Assembly (NCBI GenBank): GCA_019753235.1
Contig: JAIELF010000032.1
Location: 62,001 to 126,000, forward strand
Length of the DNA: 64,000 bases
Direction: 5' to 3'
DNA from: a bacterium
GTDB lineage: Bacteria; Planctomycetota; Planctomycetia; Kolteriales; Kolteriaceae
Made by a program: the position numbers and the translations under genes. Positions within the stretch are counted from its first letter, which is position 1, and each line of letters starts with the position of its first letter. A model generated the notes under the pieces. It saw only the letters and a program-made list of their open reading frames with translations, did not search any database and was not told where the DNA came from. This document shows, piece by piece, positions 53,305 through 61,636 of the stretch.

Positions 53305-54957
53305 TCAGTTCCCCTGAGATGTGGCGGCGGGAGACTTGGCACGCAGGTGCTTATCAATCACATCGAGCTGATTGTTTCGATGCCTGGAGATGATTGAAAT
53401 CTCTTGTCCGAACTGGGCGAGTTCCTCGCGATCGCGCGTGTATTTCGGCCAAGTGGGCAATCCGTCGCCGTTGGGATCCCCGGTGGAAGCAAAATTCACC
53501 CAATACTGACCGATCGTCTTGCTGATCTTCGTGTCAGATTCATCAGGTTCGGCAGGTCTCTGAAAAATGTAGGCAAGCTCCGCCCCGTGATGAGCCCCCA
53601 TCGCCTTCAGAATTCCCTGCTTGCTCCCCCGAGCGAACTCATAGCGATAGGTCGGCAACTTCGCGTCCGACTGCGCCCGTGCTGTGAATCGCGCCTGAGA
53701 AACAAAGGTCATATCCCCTAAGAGGACGGTCACGGCAGCGCGAATCTCCTTAGCATCCTTGCCTGGATAACTCTCTTGAATGGCCTGTGCGAGATGGCCG
53801 AAATCGTCGGCGAGCTCTTTCGCATAACTTTCGACGTTTGGCGGCGTTCTCGTCTGCATGAGAAAGCCGGTCATCTCGTCCTTGGTGTTGCCAACAATGA
53901 GAGGTACTTTGTTCTGCTTACTGGATGCGAGAACGATGTTGGGGTCATTGGTGATGACAACACCGTCGACGATCGGCGCCATCGGCAGCGGGATGCTGGC
54001 AAACGTCAATTCTTTTGCCCGGTCGACTTCCAAGGTCGGAAAGATCTTGACCAGGACATCCACCGGCAAGTTTCGCATCTGGCTGGCGTCGGCACTTTCG
54101 GTGAGACCACACTGCGCGATCAGCTTTCTCCCTTGAATCTCGGCAGAATCTCTTCCGCGGTGTTCTTCACGCAGTCGTGCCAGGCTCATCTCGGGAGCAC
54201 TCTGGCTGATGGCGCCCGAAAAGAGGCCCGCCGCTTGCGGCGAAACCAACAGCGAAAGGACGCTTCCGCCGCCCGCGGACTCGCCGAAAATCGTGACTCG
54301 TTTCGGATCGCCGCCGAACGATGCGATGTTACGCTTCACCCACTCCAGGCCAAAAATCTGATCGAGAATACCGTAGTTCCCCGAGATGTTCTGCTTGTTT
54401 TCCTTACTCAGGGCAGGATGCGCCATGAAGCCGAACGGGCCGAGTCGATAGTTGACCGACACCACCACGCAGCCAAGCCTGCTGAGTTCTTCACCGTCGT
54501 AGACCGGCTGCGAGGCCGCCCCCATGGAATAGCCGCCGCCATGAATCCAATACAGGACAGGCAACGGCTTCTTCGATGCGACCTTTGGCGTCCAGACATT
54601 CAAATACAAACAGTCTTCGCTCAAAGGAGCATTGATCGCCATTTGAGGGATCGCTTTCATCAACGCGGGGGTTCTCTGTGGGCAAGCGTTCCCGAAGGCG
54701 ACGCAATCGCGAACTCCTTCCCATTTGCCGACAGGTTGTGGCGCCTTCCAACGAAGCTCGCCGATCGGCGGAGCTGCAAAGGGGATACCCTTGAAGGCAT
54801 GCACGTCTTGGGCCGATCCCAACACCTCGCCACGAACCTGACCCGATTCGATCGTGACAGCGTCGGTCATCACCTTGGCGGGCTTTTCCTGGGGCGCACT
54901 GGGAGCTTGTTGAGCCAGGCACAGCGTCATCAGTGCTGTGCAGAATGTTGCGAACAT
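53305..54957 (-). CDS. Secreted type B carboxylesterase
   Basis: A 550-residue alpha/beta hydrolase. A signal-like N-terminus (MFATFCTALMTLCLAQQA) is followed by the oxyanion loop HGGG (139-142), the nucleophile elbow GESAG with Ser227, and the catalytic His in GAHHGAEL near residue 463. The family hydrolyses carboxylic esters. The start ATG 54957 has AGGAGA about eight bases before it; a longer frame from 55089 adds basic residues before the signal peptide and is rejected. It is followed by a 13-bp hairpin. Confidence 0.9.
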   Translation of the reverse strand: MFATFCTALMTLCLAQQAPSAPQEKPAKVMTDAVTIESGQVRGEVLGSAQDVHAFKGIPFAAPPIGELRWKAPQPVGKWEGVRDCVAFGNACPQRTPALMKAIPQMAINAPLSEDCLYLNVWTPKVASKKPLPVLYWIHGGGYSMGAASQPVYDGEELSRLGCVVVSVNYRLGPFGFMAHPALSKENKQNISGNYGILDQIFGLEWVKRNIASFGGDPKRVTIFGESAGGGSVLSLLVSPQAAGLFSGAISQSAPEMSLARLREEHRGRDSAEIQGRKLIAQCGLTESADASQMRNLPVDVLVKIFPTLEVDRAKELTFASIPLPMAPIVDGVVITNDPNIVLASSKQNKVPLIVGNTKDEMTGFLMQTRTPPNVESYAKELADDFGHLAQAIQESYPGKDAKEIRAAVTVLLGDMTFVSQARFTARAQSDAKLPTYRYEFARGSKQGILKAMGAHHGAELAYIFQRPAEPDESDTKISKTIGQYWVNFASTGDPNGDGLPTWPKYTRDREELAQFGQEISIISRHRNNQLDVIDKHLRAKSPAATSQGN

Positions 54958-55161
54958 GAGTTGATTCTCCTGTCGTGGATTCCTTCGGTCGCAAGCGGAC
55001 CATCGAAGGCAAACCCCTGCCCACAAACGCGATGGCCGAGCCATATATCCTCTCCGCCGATCAAACCTGATGACGGAAACAGGCGACATGATGATCTCGC
55101 AAGCGGTACCGCAGATGCCGCTACGAGCTGTTGATTTTACCGGCTCGCTTGGACGTTAACA

Positions 55162-56469
55162 CTAATTTTCAGCATCAACGTTTGGCTTGGCCGAGGCCGA
55201 GCTAGAAAATTCGCTCGCCAATCGATCGATGAGTATCTCCGCCACCCAGGCAGACCCGGCGTCGTGAAAATGGCAATCGTCGTAAAAAAGCGTGCGATCC
55301 GTCGGCATTCGCCGAGCGAGGTCGACGATCGGACAATGGTTTTGTTCTGCCGTATCGCGCAGGACTTGGTTGTATCGGTCCATCATCGCCGCCAGGGTGC
55401 CGGCCGAGTAAGCAGCATCGTCGGTCTGCTCGATCAGCATGGCCTCTAGGGCCGGGTCGAGCCCCTCCTTCCAAAGGGTCGGCTGCGTCAGGAGAAGTAT
55501 TTTGCAACCCTTTCTACGAGCCGTCTGAATCAATTCATGAAGCCTTTGGCGATAGAGTTCTAGATCCGCCTCCAATTCAAATGGTGGTTCGAGCCGGGGA
55601 TTTTCACGTAACTTTCGGGCTCGTTCTTTTCGGCGCTCGACGATCCAATTGCCTCGCGGATCTTGAAGGATCTGACCGGCAGCGATCGGCGTCCCGACAT
55701 CGAGCGCCATTTCCATCCATCGCCAAAGCGCGAGCCTTCGATAGGAGGCCTCGTTCGGCCGATCGCGATGAAAGAGTGTTTCGCTTGCCACACGAGCCTC
55801 GCGCTGCGGTCGATTTTGATGGAGCAGCGCGCCCAGATCATTCACCCCAGCCAAGACAATGATCCATTCGAACGACTCAATCAGAGAATAGTGCTCGATG
55901 AGATAGGTGTGGTGCTTGACGAGATGCCCGCTCCGCCCGGCATTACCGACGAAGATGGATCTCTTTTCACGTTGCGAGAGAAGCTCACCCAGCCGCCAGG
56001 GCCAACTTTTTTCATCGGTGACGTAAAGAGACTCCGTCGTGCTGCCGCCAACACAAAGAATCGAGCCGGGTCGATGAATCGATTCGACCTCGCGTCCACG
56101 AAGCCCGAAGCGATTGACGGTGAACAGGCTTGGCCCTTCGATCCCAACCAGGGCGGGTGAGATCTCTTGAACTCGGCGCATCGGCGGCCAAGGAAAAGCG
56201 TCGACGGCGGGCCGAACCACGACCCTGGTCGCGACTCCTTGAGCTACCACCAAAGACGCCAGCGTGACCAGCATCACGGCAAGCCAACCCATCGCGGTGC
56301 GTCGATGCCGAACAAACGTCGGCATCATGACCAAGTAAAGAATGGCCAGCAGAAGAACGATCAGGTCCAGCTTGCCGAAGATCAGATAGCCTTCGCGAAC
56401 GACATCGATCGAGAAAATGACGAGGAAGACCAGGGATGGCAATGCCAGTAGAAACCACCAAAAAACCAT
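55162..56469 (-). CDS. SGNH/GDSL hydrolase with membrane N-terminus
   Basis: A 435-residue protein. Three N-terminal helices (about 3-22, 32-50, 57-78) precede an SGNH hydrolase domain: block I in ILCVGGSTTES, the Gly/Asn in VLAGVNDLGA, and the late catalytic pair in FYDDCHFHDAGSAW. It resembles surface deacetylases or esterases acting on polysaccharides. It ends 69 bases from the methyltransferase-side gap and starts upstream of the carboxylesterase on the same strand, but no operon is certain. Confidence 0.8.
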   Translation of the reverse strand: MVFWWFLLALPSLVFLVIFSIDVVREGYLIFGKLDLIVLLLAILYLVMMPTFVRHRRTAMGWLAVMLVTLASLVVAQGVATRVVVRPAVDAFPWPPMRRVQEISPALVGIEGPSLFTVNRFGLRGREVESIHRPGSILCVGGSTTESLYVTDEKSWPWRLGELLSQREKRSIFVGNAGRSGHLVKHHTYLIEHYSLIESFEWIIVLAGVNDLGALLHQNRPQREARVASETLFHRDRPNEASYRRLALWRWMEMALDVGTPIAAGQILQDPRGNWIVERRKERARKLRENPRLEPPFELEADLELYRQRLHELIQTARRKGCKILLLTQPTLWKEGLDPALEAMLIEQTDDAAYSAGTLAAMMDRYNQVLRDTAEQNHCPIVDLARRMPTDRTLFYDDCHFHDAGSAWVAEILIDRLASEFSSSASAKPNVDAEN

Positions 56470-56495
56470 CGCCCGACTCTCGCCACTGATGATGC

Positions 56496-57263
56496 TTACG
56501 CAGACATTTTCTGCACCGCCGCGGGCCGCGCGCGGACGACAAATGCCTGGTCGGCATAGCTGACGCGATGATCGATCGAGCCAAAGCCAGCCGCCTGCAG
56601 TTTGGCCGATAGCTGATCGATCGGCAAGTAATGGAATCGGCCTCTCTTCGCTTCATGACGGAGCCAATGCCCGTAGCGCATCATGCGAAGTGCCGTCACC
56701 AGTTGTCGACCGGGCCGAGAAATTCGCAGCCCCGAGCCGAGCGACTTCCAAAGAACCCGCCAAAACTGCGGATTGGGGACGTTGATCGAAAAGACAAATC
56801 GCCCATCGGGCCGAAGCAATCGACGCACGTCGGCCAGGAGCTGACAAAACGCGCGGTCGGTGTACTTGCCGGTGGCCGGATCGAAATGCTCGGCATAAGA
56901 GATCGATAGACCTGACACGACACCGTCAAAAGAACCCGCGGGAAACGTACGCAGACCGTCGGAGAAATTTGCTTCCATGAACCGGATCGCCCCGTTGGAT
57001 TGGTGCTTATCATCCAGCCGAGCGATCGGCTCGGCATTGACACTAGCGCAGTCAAGGCAGACCAATTCCTGTAAGGGGCCACCCCGTTGCCAAAGTCCGC
57101 TGGCCAGTTGACCGCTACCGCAACCCAGGTCAAGCCATCGTTCGCCCGGCGCGGGATCGGCCCAGCCGATCGTCTCGTCGACGAGCTGCTTGTAGGGACG
57201 ACCCTCCTTTTGATCCCAGAAGGCCTTCGCGCACGCTTCGGTCAACCAATGATTCTCTTCCAC
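56496..57263 (-). CDS. SAM-dependent methyltransferase, class I
   Basis: A 255-residue methyltransferase. The SAM motif is WLDLGCGSGQLASGLW and is followed by LVCLDCAS, FMEANFSDG and FDGVVSGLSISYAEHFD. The later half has RLLRPDGRFVFSINVPNP. The substrate is unknown. GTG 57263 follows AAGGAG by eight bases and is preferred to TTG 57269. It lies 26 bases upstream of the SGNH hydrolase gene on the same strand, so the two are likely co-transcribed. Confidence 0.85.
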   Translation of the reverse strand: MEENHWLTEACAKAFWDQKEGRPYKQLVDETIGWADPAPGERWLDLGCGSGQLASGLWQRGGPLQELVCLDCASVNAEPIARLDDKHQSNGAIRFMEANFSDGLRTFPAGSFDGVVSGLSISYAEHFDPATGKYTDRAFCQLLADVRRLLRPDGRFVFSINVPNPQFWRVLWKSLGSGLRISRPGRQLVTALRMMRYGHWLRHEAKRGRFHYLPIDQLSAKLQAAGFGSIDHRVSYADQAFVVRARPAAVQKMSA

Positions 57264-57333
57264 GATCAATACTCCTTCACATCAGCCCCGAACTCAGGGC
57301 GCCCTCTTCGGGCCGAGCATGGTCTTGTTTGCG

Positions 57334-58110
57334 TTATGCGGCCTGTTGGGTGTTGTCCCCGCGCAGGGACGAAAGCTCGTCCACGATTTCGTGGAGAAGA
57401 ATCTCTTCAAGACTCTTCTGAGCCCGGGCGATGACCGATCCATCCGTCACGCGATGATCATAGGTGAACCTCACCGCCACCGAACCATCCTGTGCAATCA
57501 CGCCGTAATTGATCAACGTCGTCACCGGCGCCAGGGGATGCAGCGACTCTGATCCCAGTGCCGAGTAAACACTCACGCCGAACGTCCCAGAGCGTTCCAC
57601 CCGCAACGGCCCCGTACAATTCAGGCGACGACGAAGAATGAATCGCCGAAGAAAGCCCGGCAAACAACCCAGCTTGATCGTTCGATCGAATGGGCCGATC
57701 TTGTGCAGTGGGTCATTTTTGAAGTGCGCGATCTCGCCATCGATCTTAATGAGCGATTGAGTCTCGGGAGACTTGATCCGCGCAATGAAAACGACCGGCT
57801 CATCGCGATAGAGTCGTTCGATGGCGATCATCGCGACACTTGCGTCGCTTTGCCAAAGGTGAGGCGATCGGCCTGGAACATAGACTCGGCGAAGTTCCGG
57901 ATGTCTGATCGATGTGAGCGCGAACGCACGAATGAAGATACTTGCCCAGCTTGGACGCTGGACGAGAGATTTTCGGGCGGCCACCACGGGGCCAAGGTTC
58001 ATCATCCGCTGAACCGGGATCGTTGGAATATCGCGAGTCAGCGCGAGCATGTCGATCGTGACACGCCGAGGGGGCGAAATGACGATTCGCTTGCCTGAGA
58101 TCCGTCCCAA
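57334..58110 (-). CDS. Free-standing E2-type (2-oxoacid dehydrogenase) acyltransferase domain
   Basis: A 258-residue chloramphenicol-acetyltransferase-fold protein. The active-site motif is YDHRVTDGSV near residue 228, the HxxxDG of E2 acyltransferases and CATs. There is no lipoyl domain and no E1-binding domain, so it cannot be a complete dehydrogenase E2. Several planctomycete-type proteins show this lone domain; the acyl donor and acceptor are unknown. TTG 58110 follows GGAGGAAGGG. It lies between glgX and the methyltransferase gene. Confidence 0.78.
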   Translation of the reverse strand: MGRISGKRIVISPPRRVTIDMLALTRDIPTIPVQRMMNLGPVVAARKSLVQRPSWASIFIRAFALTSIRHPELRRVYVPGRSPHLWQSDASVAMIAIERLYRDEPVVFIARIKSPETQSLIKIDGEIAHFKNDPLHKIGPFDRTIKLGCLPGFLRRFILRRRLNCTGPLRVERSGTFGVSVYSALGSESLHPLAPVTTLINYGVIAQDGSVAVRFTYDHRVTDGSVIARAQKSLEEILLHEIVDELSSLRGDNTQQAA

Positions 58111-58224
58111 GAGACCCTTCCTCCGCGCGCAGCATCATCGCCGCTGGAGGGAAGTTGTAATCTGGGGCCGATTTTCGAGCAAGCCGGGTCCGTACGCAGG
58201 ATACCGATTGCCTGAGAAGTCCCT

Positions 58225-60366
58225 TTACTTCGTGTGCGGCCGATGAAACACCGCCATCGATCGGGAAACAAGGGGGTAGGTCTCGCCGCCACGGACTTTG
58301 GGGCCATTGCCTCGAGGGAAAACATCCATCGGCGACCGGAAACTGGTGTCTAAGAAAAGCTGCCAAGGTCGATCGACCCCCTGTTGCCCAGGAAGCCGAA
58401 AGTGAACGTCGGCCCCGTGCGGCCTGGCGTTGAACAAGAGCAACATGTCGTCGTCGGGGGCACCTGTCAGCGCGCGGTGAGCGTCGCCGTCAAGGACACA
58501 GGCGAGCGTTTGGTCATCGTGGGCCCAATCCTTCGTGTCGGCATTAGAGGTAAACCAGGCCACATCGAGTCGCCCCTGTTCGTTGGGTCGACCGGCAAAG
58601 AATTCGGTTCGGCGAAAGATGGGATGCTCCCGACGAAACCAGATGACACTCCGCGCAAAGCGGAAGAGTTCGTAGTTCTGCTCGATCAAACTCCAATCGA
58701 TCCAACTCGCTTCATTGTCTTGGCAGTAGGCGTTGTTGTTGCCTAGCTGCGACCGGCGGAACTCGTCGCCGGCCAGGATCATCGGCACCCCTTGTGACAG
58801 GAGCAGCGTCGTCAGCATGTTTTTCATTTGCCGCATGCGGACCCGCTCGATCTCGGGAATCTCTGTCGGGCCCTCCCATCCATAGTTGTAGCTATTGTTG
58901 TTGTTCTCGCCGTCGCGGTTATCTTCGCCGTTGGCGGTGTTGTGTTTGTGGTCGTAAGAGACCAGATCCGCCAGTGTAAAACCGTCGTGGCACGTGACGA
59001 AGTTGACGCTGTGATAAGGTCGACGACCACTCCGCTGATAGAGATCGCTGGACCCGGTCAATCGTGTCGCCAGCAGCCCCGTTCTTCCGGGGTCGCCGCG
59101 CCAGAATTGTCGAACGTCGTCGCGAAACTTGCCGTTCCACTCGGCCCAACGGCCAGGAAAGTGTCCGACTTGATACGCGCCGGCGGCGTCCCATGGCTCG
59201 GCAATGATTTTCGAATCTCGCAGCACGGGATCTTCGGCAATGCTTTCGATCAATGCTGCTCGTGGTTGGAGATGGCCGTCGGTGTCGCGGGCCAAAACAC
59301 TCGCCAAGTCGAAGCGGAATCCATCCACGTGCATTTCGACAACCCAATAGCGCAGGCTTGCCAGGATGAAGTCTCTGACCACGGGATGATTGCAGTTCAG
59401 CGAGTTGCCGCACCCCGAATAGTCCTTGTAGTATCGACCATCGTCCGTGATGTGGTAGTAGATGAGGTTGTCGATCCCGCGGAAGCTAATCGTGGGCCCT
59501 TCGTGGTTCCCTTCGCCTGTATGGTTGTAGACGACGTCAAGAACGACCTCGATCCCGGCGCGGTGCATTTCGCGCACCATCGTCTTGAACTCGGCGACCG
59601 CTCCGCCGGGCTGCGTGCTGGAAGCGTAACGCCCGTTAGGAGCGAAGAACCCCAGCGAGCTGTACCCCCAATAATTGACCAGGGGACGCCCATCGACGGG
59701 GCTCCGGCGAGGAAACTCCAAATGGTCGAACTCATGAACAGGAAGCAACTCGACCGTGGTGATGCCGAGATCCTTCATGTAGGGGATCTTGTCGATCAGC
59801 CCGCGATAGCTACCAGGATACCGCGATCCTGAACTGGCGTGCATGGTCAAGCCACGAACATGGGCTTCGTAGACGATGGCATCAGCCAAGGGAATTCGAA
59901 GAGGCTGGTCTCCCTGCCAATCAAAGTTGTCATCGACGACCACCGACTTCGGTCGGTCTGCCGAATGAGAGTGGAAGGGGCTCTTCGATTTTCTTGTTGT
60001 CGGTCGATTGGTGGTTGTTGCTTTTGCCCAGGGATCGAGCAAGATCACGGATTTGTCGAAACGATGACCATGCTCGGTAGGACCATCGACGCGATAGGCG
60101 TAAATTTGCCCCGCTCCGATGGTCGGCACCAGAACGCTCCAGAGATCTCCTCGCCGATGCTTCTCGGGATCGAGATGAATCTCTCGCGAGGGTTCGCGCC
60201 TGGGATCATCGTAGAGAAGCACCGTCACGGCCGAGGCATGTCGACTGAAAAGAACGAACTGCGTTCCTTCCGACAAGACCCTGGCTCCTTGGCAACCGAT
60301 GGGGATCGGTCCAGGGTCCAAGTCGGTCAATGAGGCGGCCGACGAGGTGCTCTTTTTCATAATCAC
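58225..60366 (-). CDS. glgX: Glycogen debranching enzyme GlgX
   Basis: Isoamylase-type glycoside hydrolase family 13 enzyme that removes alpha-1,6 branches from glycogen. The 713-residue protein has an N-terminal CBM48-like domain (GARVLSEGTQFVLFS), then the barrel with VVYNHTGEGN, the nucleophile in VDGFRFDLAS, the acid in IIAEPWDA and FVTCHDGFTL, and a C-terminal beta domain. The first 15 residues are polar (KKSTSSAAS). The start is GTG 60366 or ATG 60360. No other glycogen gene is in this window. Confidence 0.93.
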   Translation of the reverse strand: MIMKKSTSSAASLTDLDPGPIPIGCQGARVLSEGTQFVLFSRHASAVTVLLYDDPRREPSREIHLDPEKHRRGDLWSVLVPTIGAGQIYAYRVDGPTEHGHRFDKSVILLDPWAKATTTNRPTTRKSKSPFHSHSADRPKSVVVDDNFDWQGDQPLRIPLADAIVYEAHVRGLTMHASSGSRYPGSYRGLIDKIPYMKDLGITTVELLPVHEFDHLEFPRRSPVDGRPLVNYWGYSSLGFFAPNGRYASSTQPGGAVAEFKTMVREMHRAGIEVVLDVVYNHTGEGNHEGPTISFRGIDNLIYYHITDDGRYYKDYSGCGNSLNCNHPVVRDFILASLRYWVVEMHVDGFRFDLASVLARDTDGHLQPRAALIESIAEDPVLRDSKIIAEPWDAAGAYQVGHFPGRWAEWNGKFRDDVRQFWRGDPGRTGLLATRLTGSSDLYQRSGRRPYHSVNFVTCHDGFTLADLVSYDHKHNTANGEDNRDGENNNNSYNYGWEGPTEIPEIERVRMRQMKNMLTTLLLSQGVPMILAGDEFRRSQLGNNNAYCQDNEASWIDWSLIEQNYELFRFARSVIWFRREHPIFRRTEFFAGRPNEQGRLDVAWFTSNADTKDWAHDDQTLACVLDGDAHRALTGAPDDDMLLLFNARPHGADVHFRLPGQQGVDRPWQLFLDTSFRSPMDVFPRGNGPKVRGGETYPLVSRSMAVFHRPHTK

Positions 60367-60764
60367 AACTGTCGTTCCCGCAAGATGGAAGAAGGTACCC
60401 GGGTTCGGCCACGCGATGGAATGCCGCCGGGTTCCCTTTTCATCGGCCCGCGCCGAGAGGACATAGACATCATCCCCGCTGAATCGCCCATGCGGATATC
60501 CCTATCCGCGGCGCCTTCGGTACAGATCGAACAAGCCGATTTCTTCTCTTGCAGAGGAGCATCCTCTGTGCCAGGACTCACAAAGAAGCCGACCTTGTCC
60601 GATGTCTCTCGGCCGCAATGGTTTGTCATAAAGACGCTTGCGTAAGGGAAAGATTCATCCATGGCAGGCGGGGATCGGCCCCGACAATGCACCGATTCGA
60701 AGCAGAGCGATCTCTCTGGAGTGATGGAACAGCGTCTCGTTACCGAGGATCTTGACTTCGTCCT
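60367..60764. other. 398-base gap with three complete hairpins
   Basis: Between the lipoprotein gene and glgX (both minus strand). Complete stems are at 60492-60509 (seven bases, TCCC loop), 60552-60568 (seven bases, GCA loop) and 60669-60683 (five bases). No gene with a recognisable product was found; a short plus-strand frame from 60385 is unsupported. It may be the leader of glgX or a structured RNA. Confidence 0.4.
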
Positions 60765-61229
60765 TTAAGGAATGAGGGCAACCTTGCGAACACGCATTGA
60801 TCGGCCTGTGTCGCTCTCTTGAACGAGATCTCCTTCGACCATCACCTTATCGCCTGGCCGAATCATCCGGAGTGCAGGGTGACGTTCGAGAGGAATCTCC
60901 CGTTTTTGACCATCGGCAGCCTCGAAGAGAACCGCAAGCCGATCCTCGCTCCGAGCACTTGGCGCGACCCGCCCCATCACCCAAGAGAAATCATCGGCAT
61001 GCGTGGCCAGTTCAGGACGAGGGGATCCTCCCCTCGGAGAATTGACCGCCGATGAACCGGGAATCGCGCCTGCCCCAAGGCGATCATCGAAGGACAAATC
61101 TCGGCTGCGGGAAAGATGGCTCATCACGAACGGGTCTCGTTCGAAATCCGAACGGGGGTTGATCCAAGCGCAACCGCCGGCGAGCGCCCCCCATAAAATC
61201 GGCATTATCATCAAAACTTGCCGAGGCAT
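60765..61229 (-). CDS. Hypothetical lipoprotein
   Basis: A 154-residue protein beginning MPRQVLMIMPILWGALAGGC, a lipoprotein signal with the lipobox LAGGC, so Cys20 is the lipidation site. The mature part has a Ser/Arg/Pro-rich linker and a C-terminal beta-rich segment (RLAVLFEAADGQKREIPLERH, then IRPGDKVMVEGDLV), like a small OB-type domain. The family is not recognised. GGGGAAAG lies about five bases before the ATG; an upstream start would add 17 residues before the lipobox. Confidence 0.75.
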   Translation of the reverse strand: MPRQVLMIMPILWGALAGGCAWINPRSDFERDPFVMSHLSRSRDLSFDDRLGAGAIPGSSAVNSPRGGSPRPELATHADDFSWVMGRVAPSARSEDRLAVLFEAADGQKREIPLERHPALRMIRPGDKVMVEGDLVQESDTGRSMRVRKVALIP

Positions 61230-61636
61230 ATGCACTTTCCCCGCTCGAGTCTCTGCTGAAGAAACCCTCTCCTCGTGCATCGGCGATTGATGAGTTTATG
61301 TTTCACCTGAATAAGCAACATGTCACGATCTCACCCCATCCGTAGTGTCAGCCGATCTGACAAATTGACGAGATTCGAATCAAACCGAGAGAGATTTCTG
61401 TACTGGTAAAGCTCCAAGGACAGCCTGGAACGATCCTGCCGGCTCTTCGCATTACGAAAGAGAGGTAAGCCACGTAAGAAAAACGCTTGCTCCCGATTCT
61501 CATGCTAGGGTCCACCTAGCACGTTCCAAAGTGAGAACGTTTTCTCTCTTTGTGGAACGTTTTGGTCTCCAGATCGATTCGCGCCGGCCATCTCCCCCAC
61601 GGATGATTGGCTTGGCACGCTCGGGAGCGAGCTTAC
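61230..61636. other. Divergent leader region with two tandem hairpins
   Basis: Between the minus-strand lipoprotein and the plus-strand DUF11 gene. GCTAGG (61504-61509) pairs with CCTAGC (61515-61520). ACGTTCC at 61521-61527 pairs with GGAACGT at 61554-61560, extended by an AAAG/CTTT pairing past a small bulge. GAACGTTTT occurs twice (61535-61543 and 61555-61563). The elements end about 75 bases before the ATG and may act as an operator or attenuator. Confidence 0.5.

Noticed and set aside
54958-55089. Upstream extension of the carboxylesterase frame
   Set aside because: It would place 44 basic residues before the signal peptide; ATG 54957 has AGGAGA at good spacing.
60385-60645. 86-codon plus-strand frame divergent from glgX
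   Set aside because: No ribosome site and no recognisable pattern; it overlaps the hairpins of the gap.
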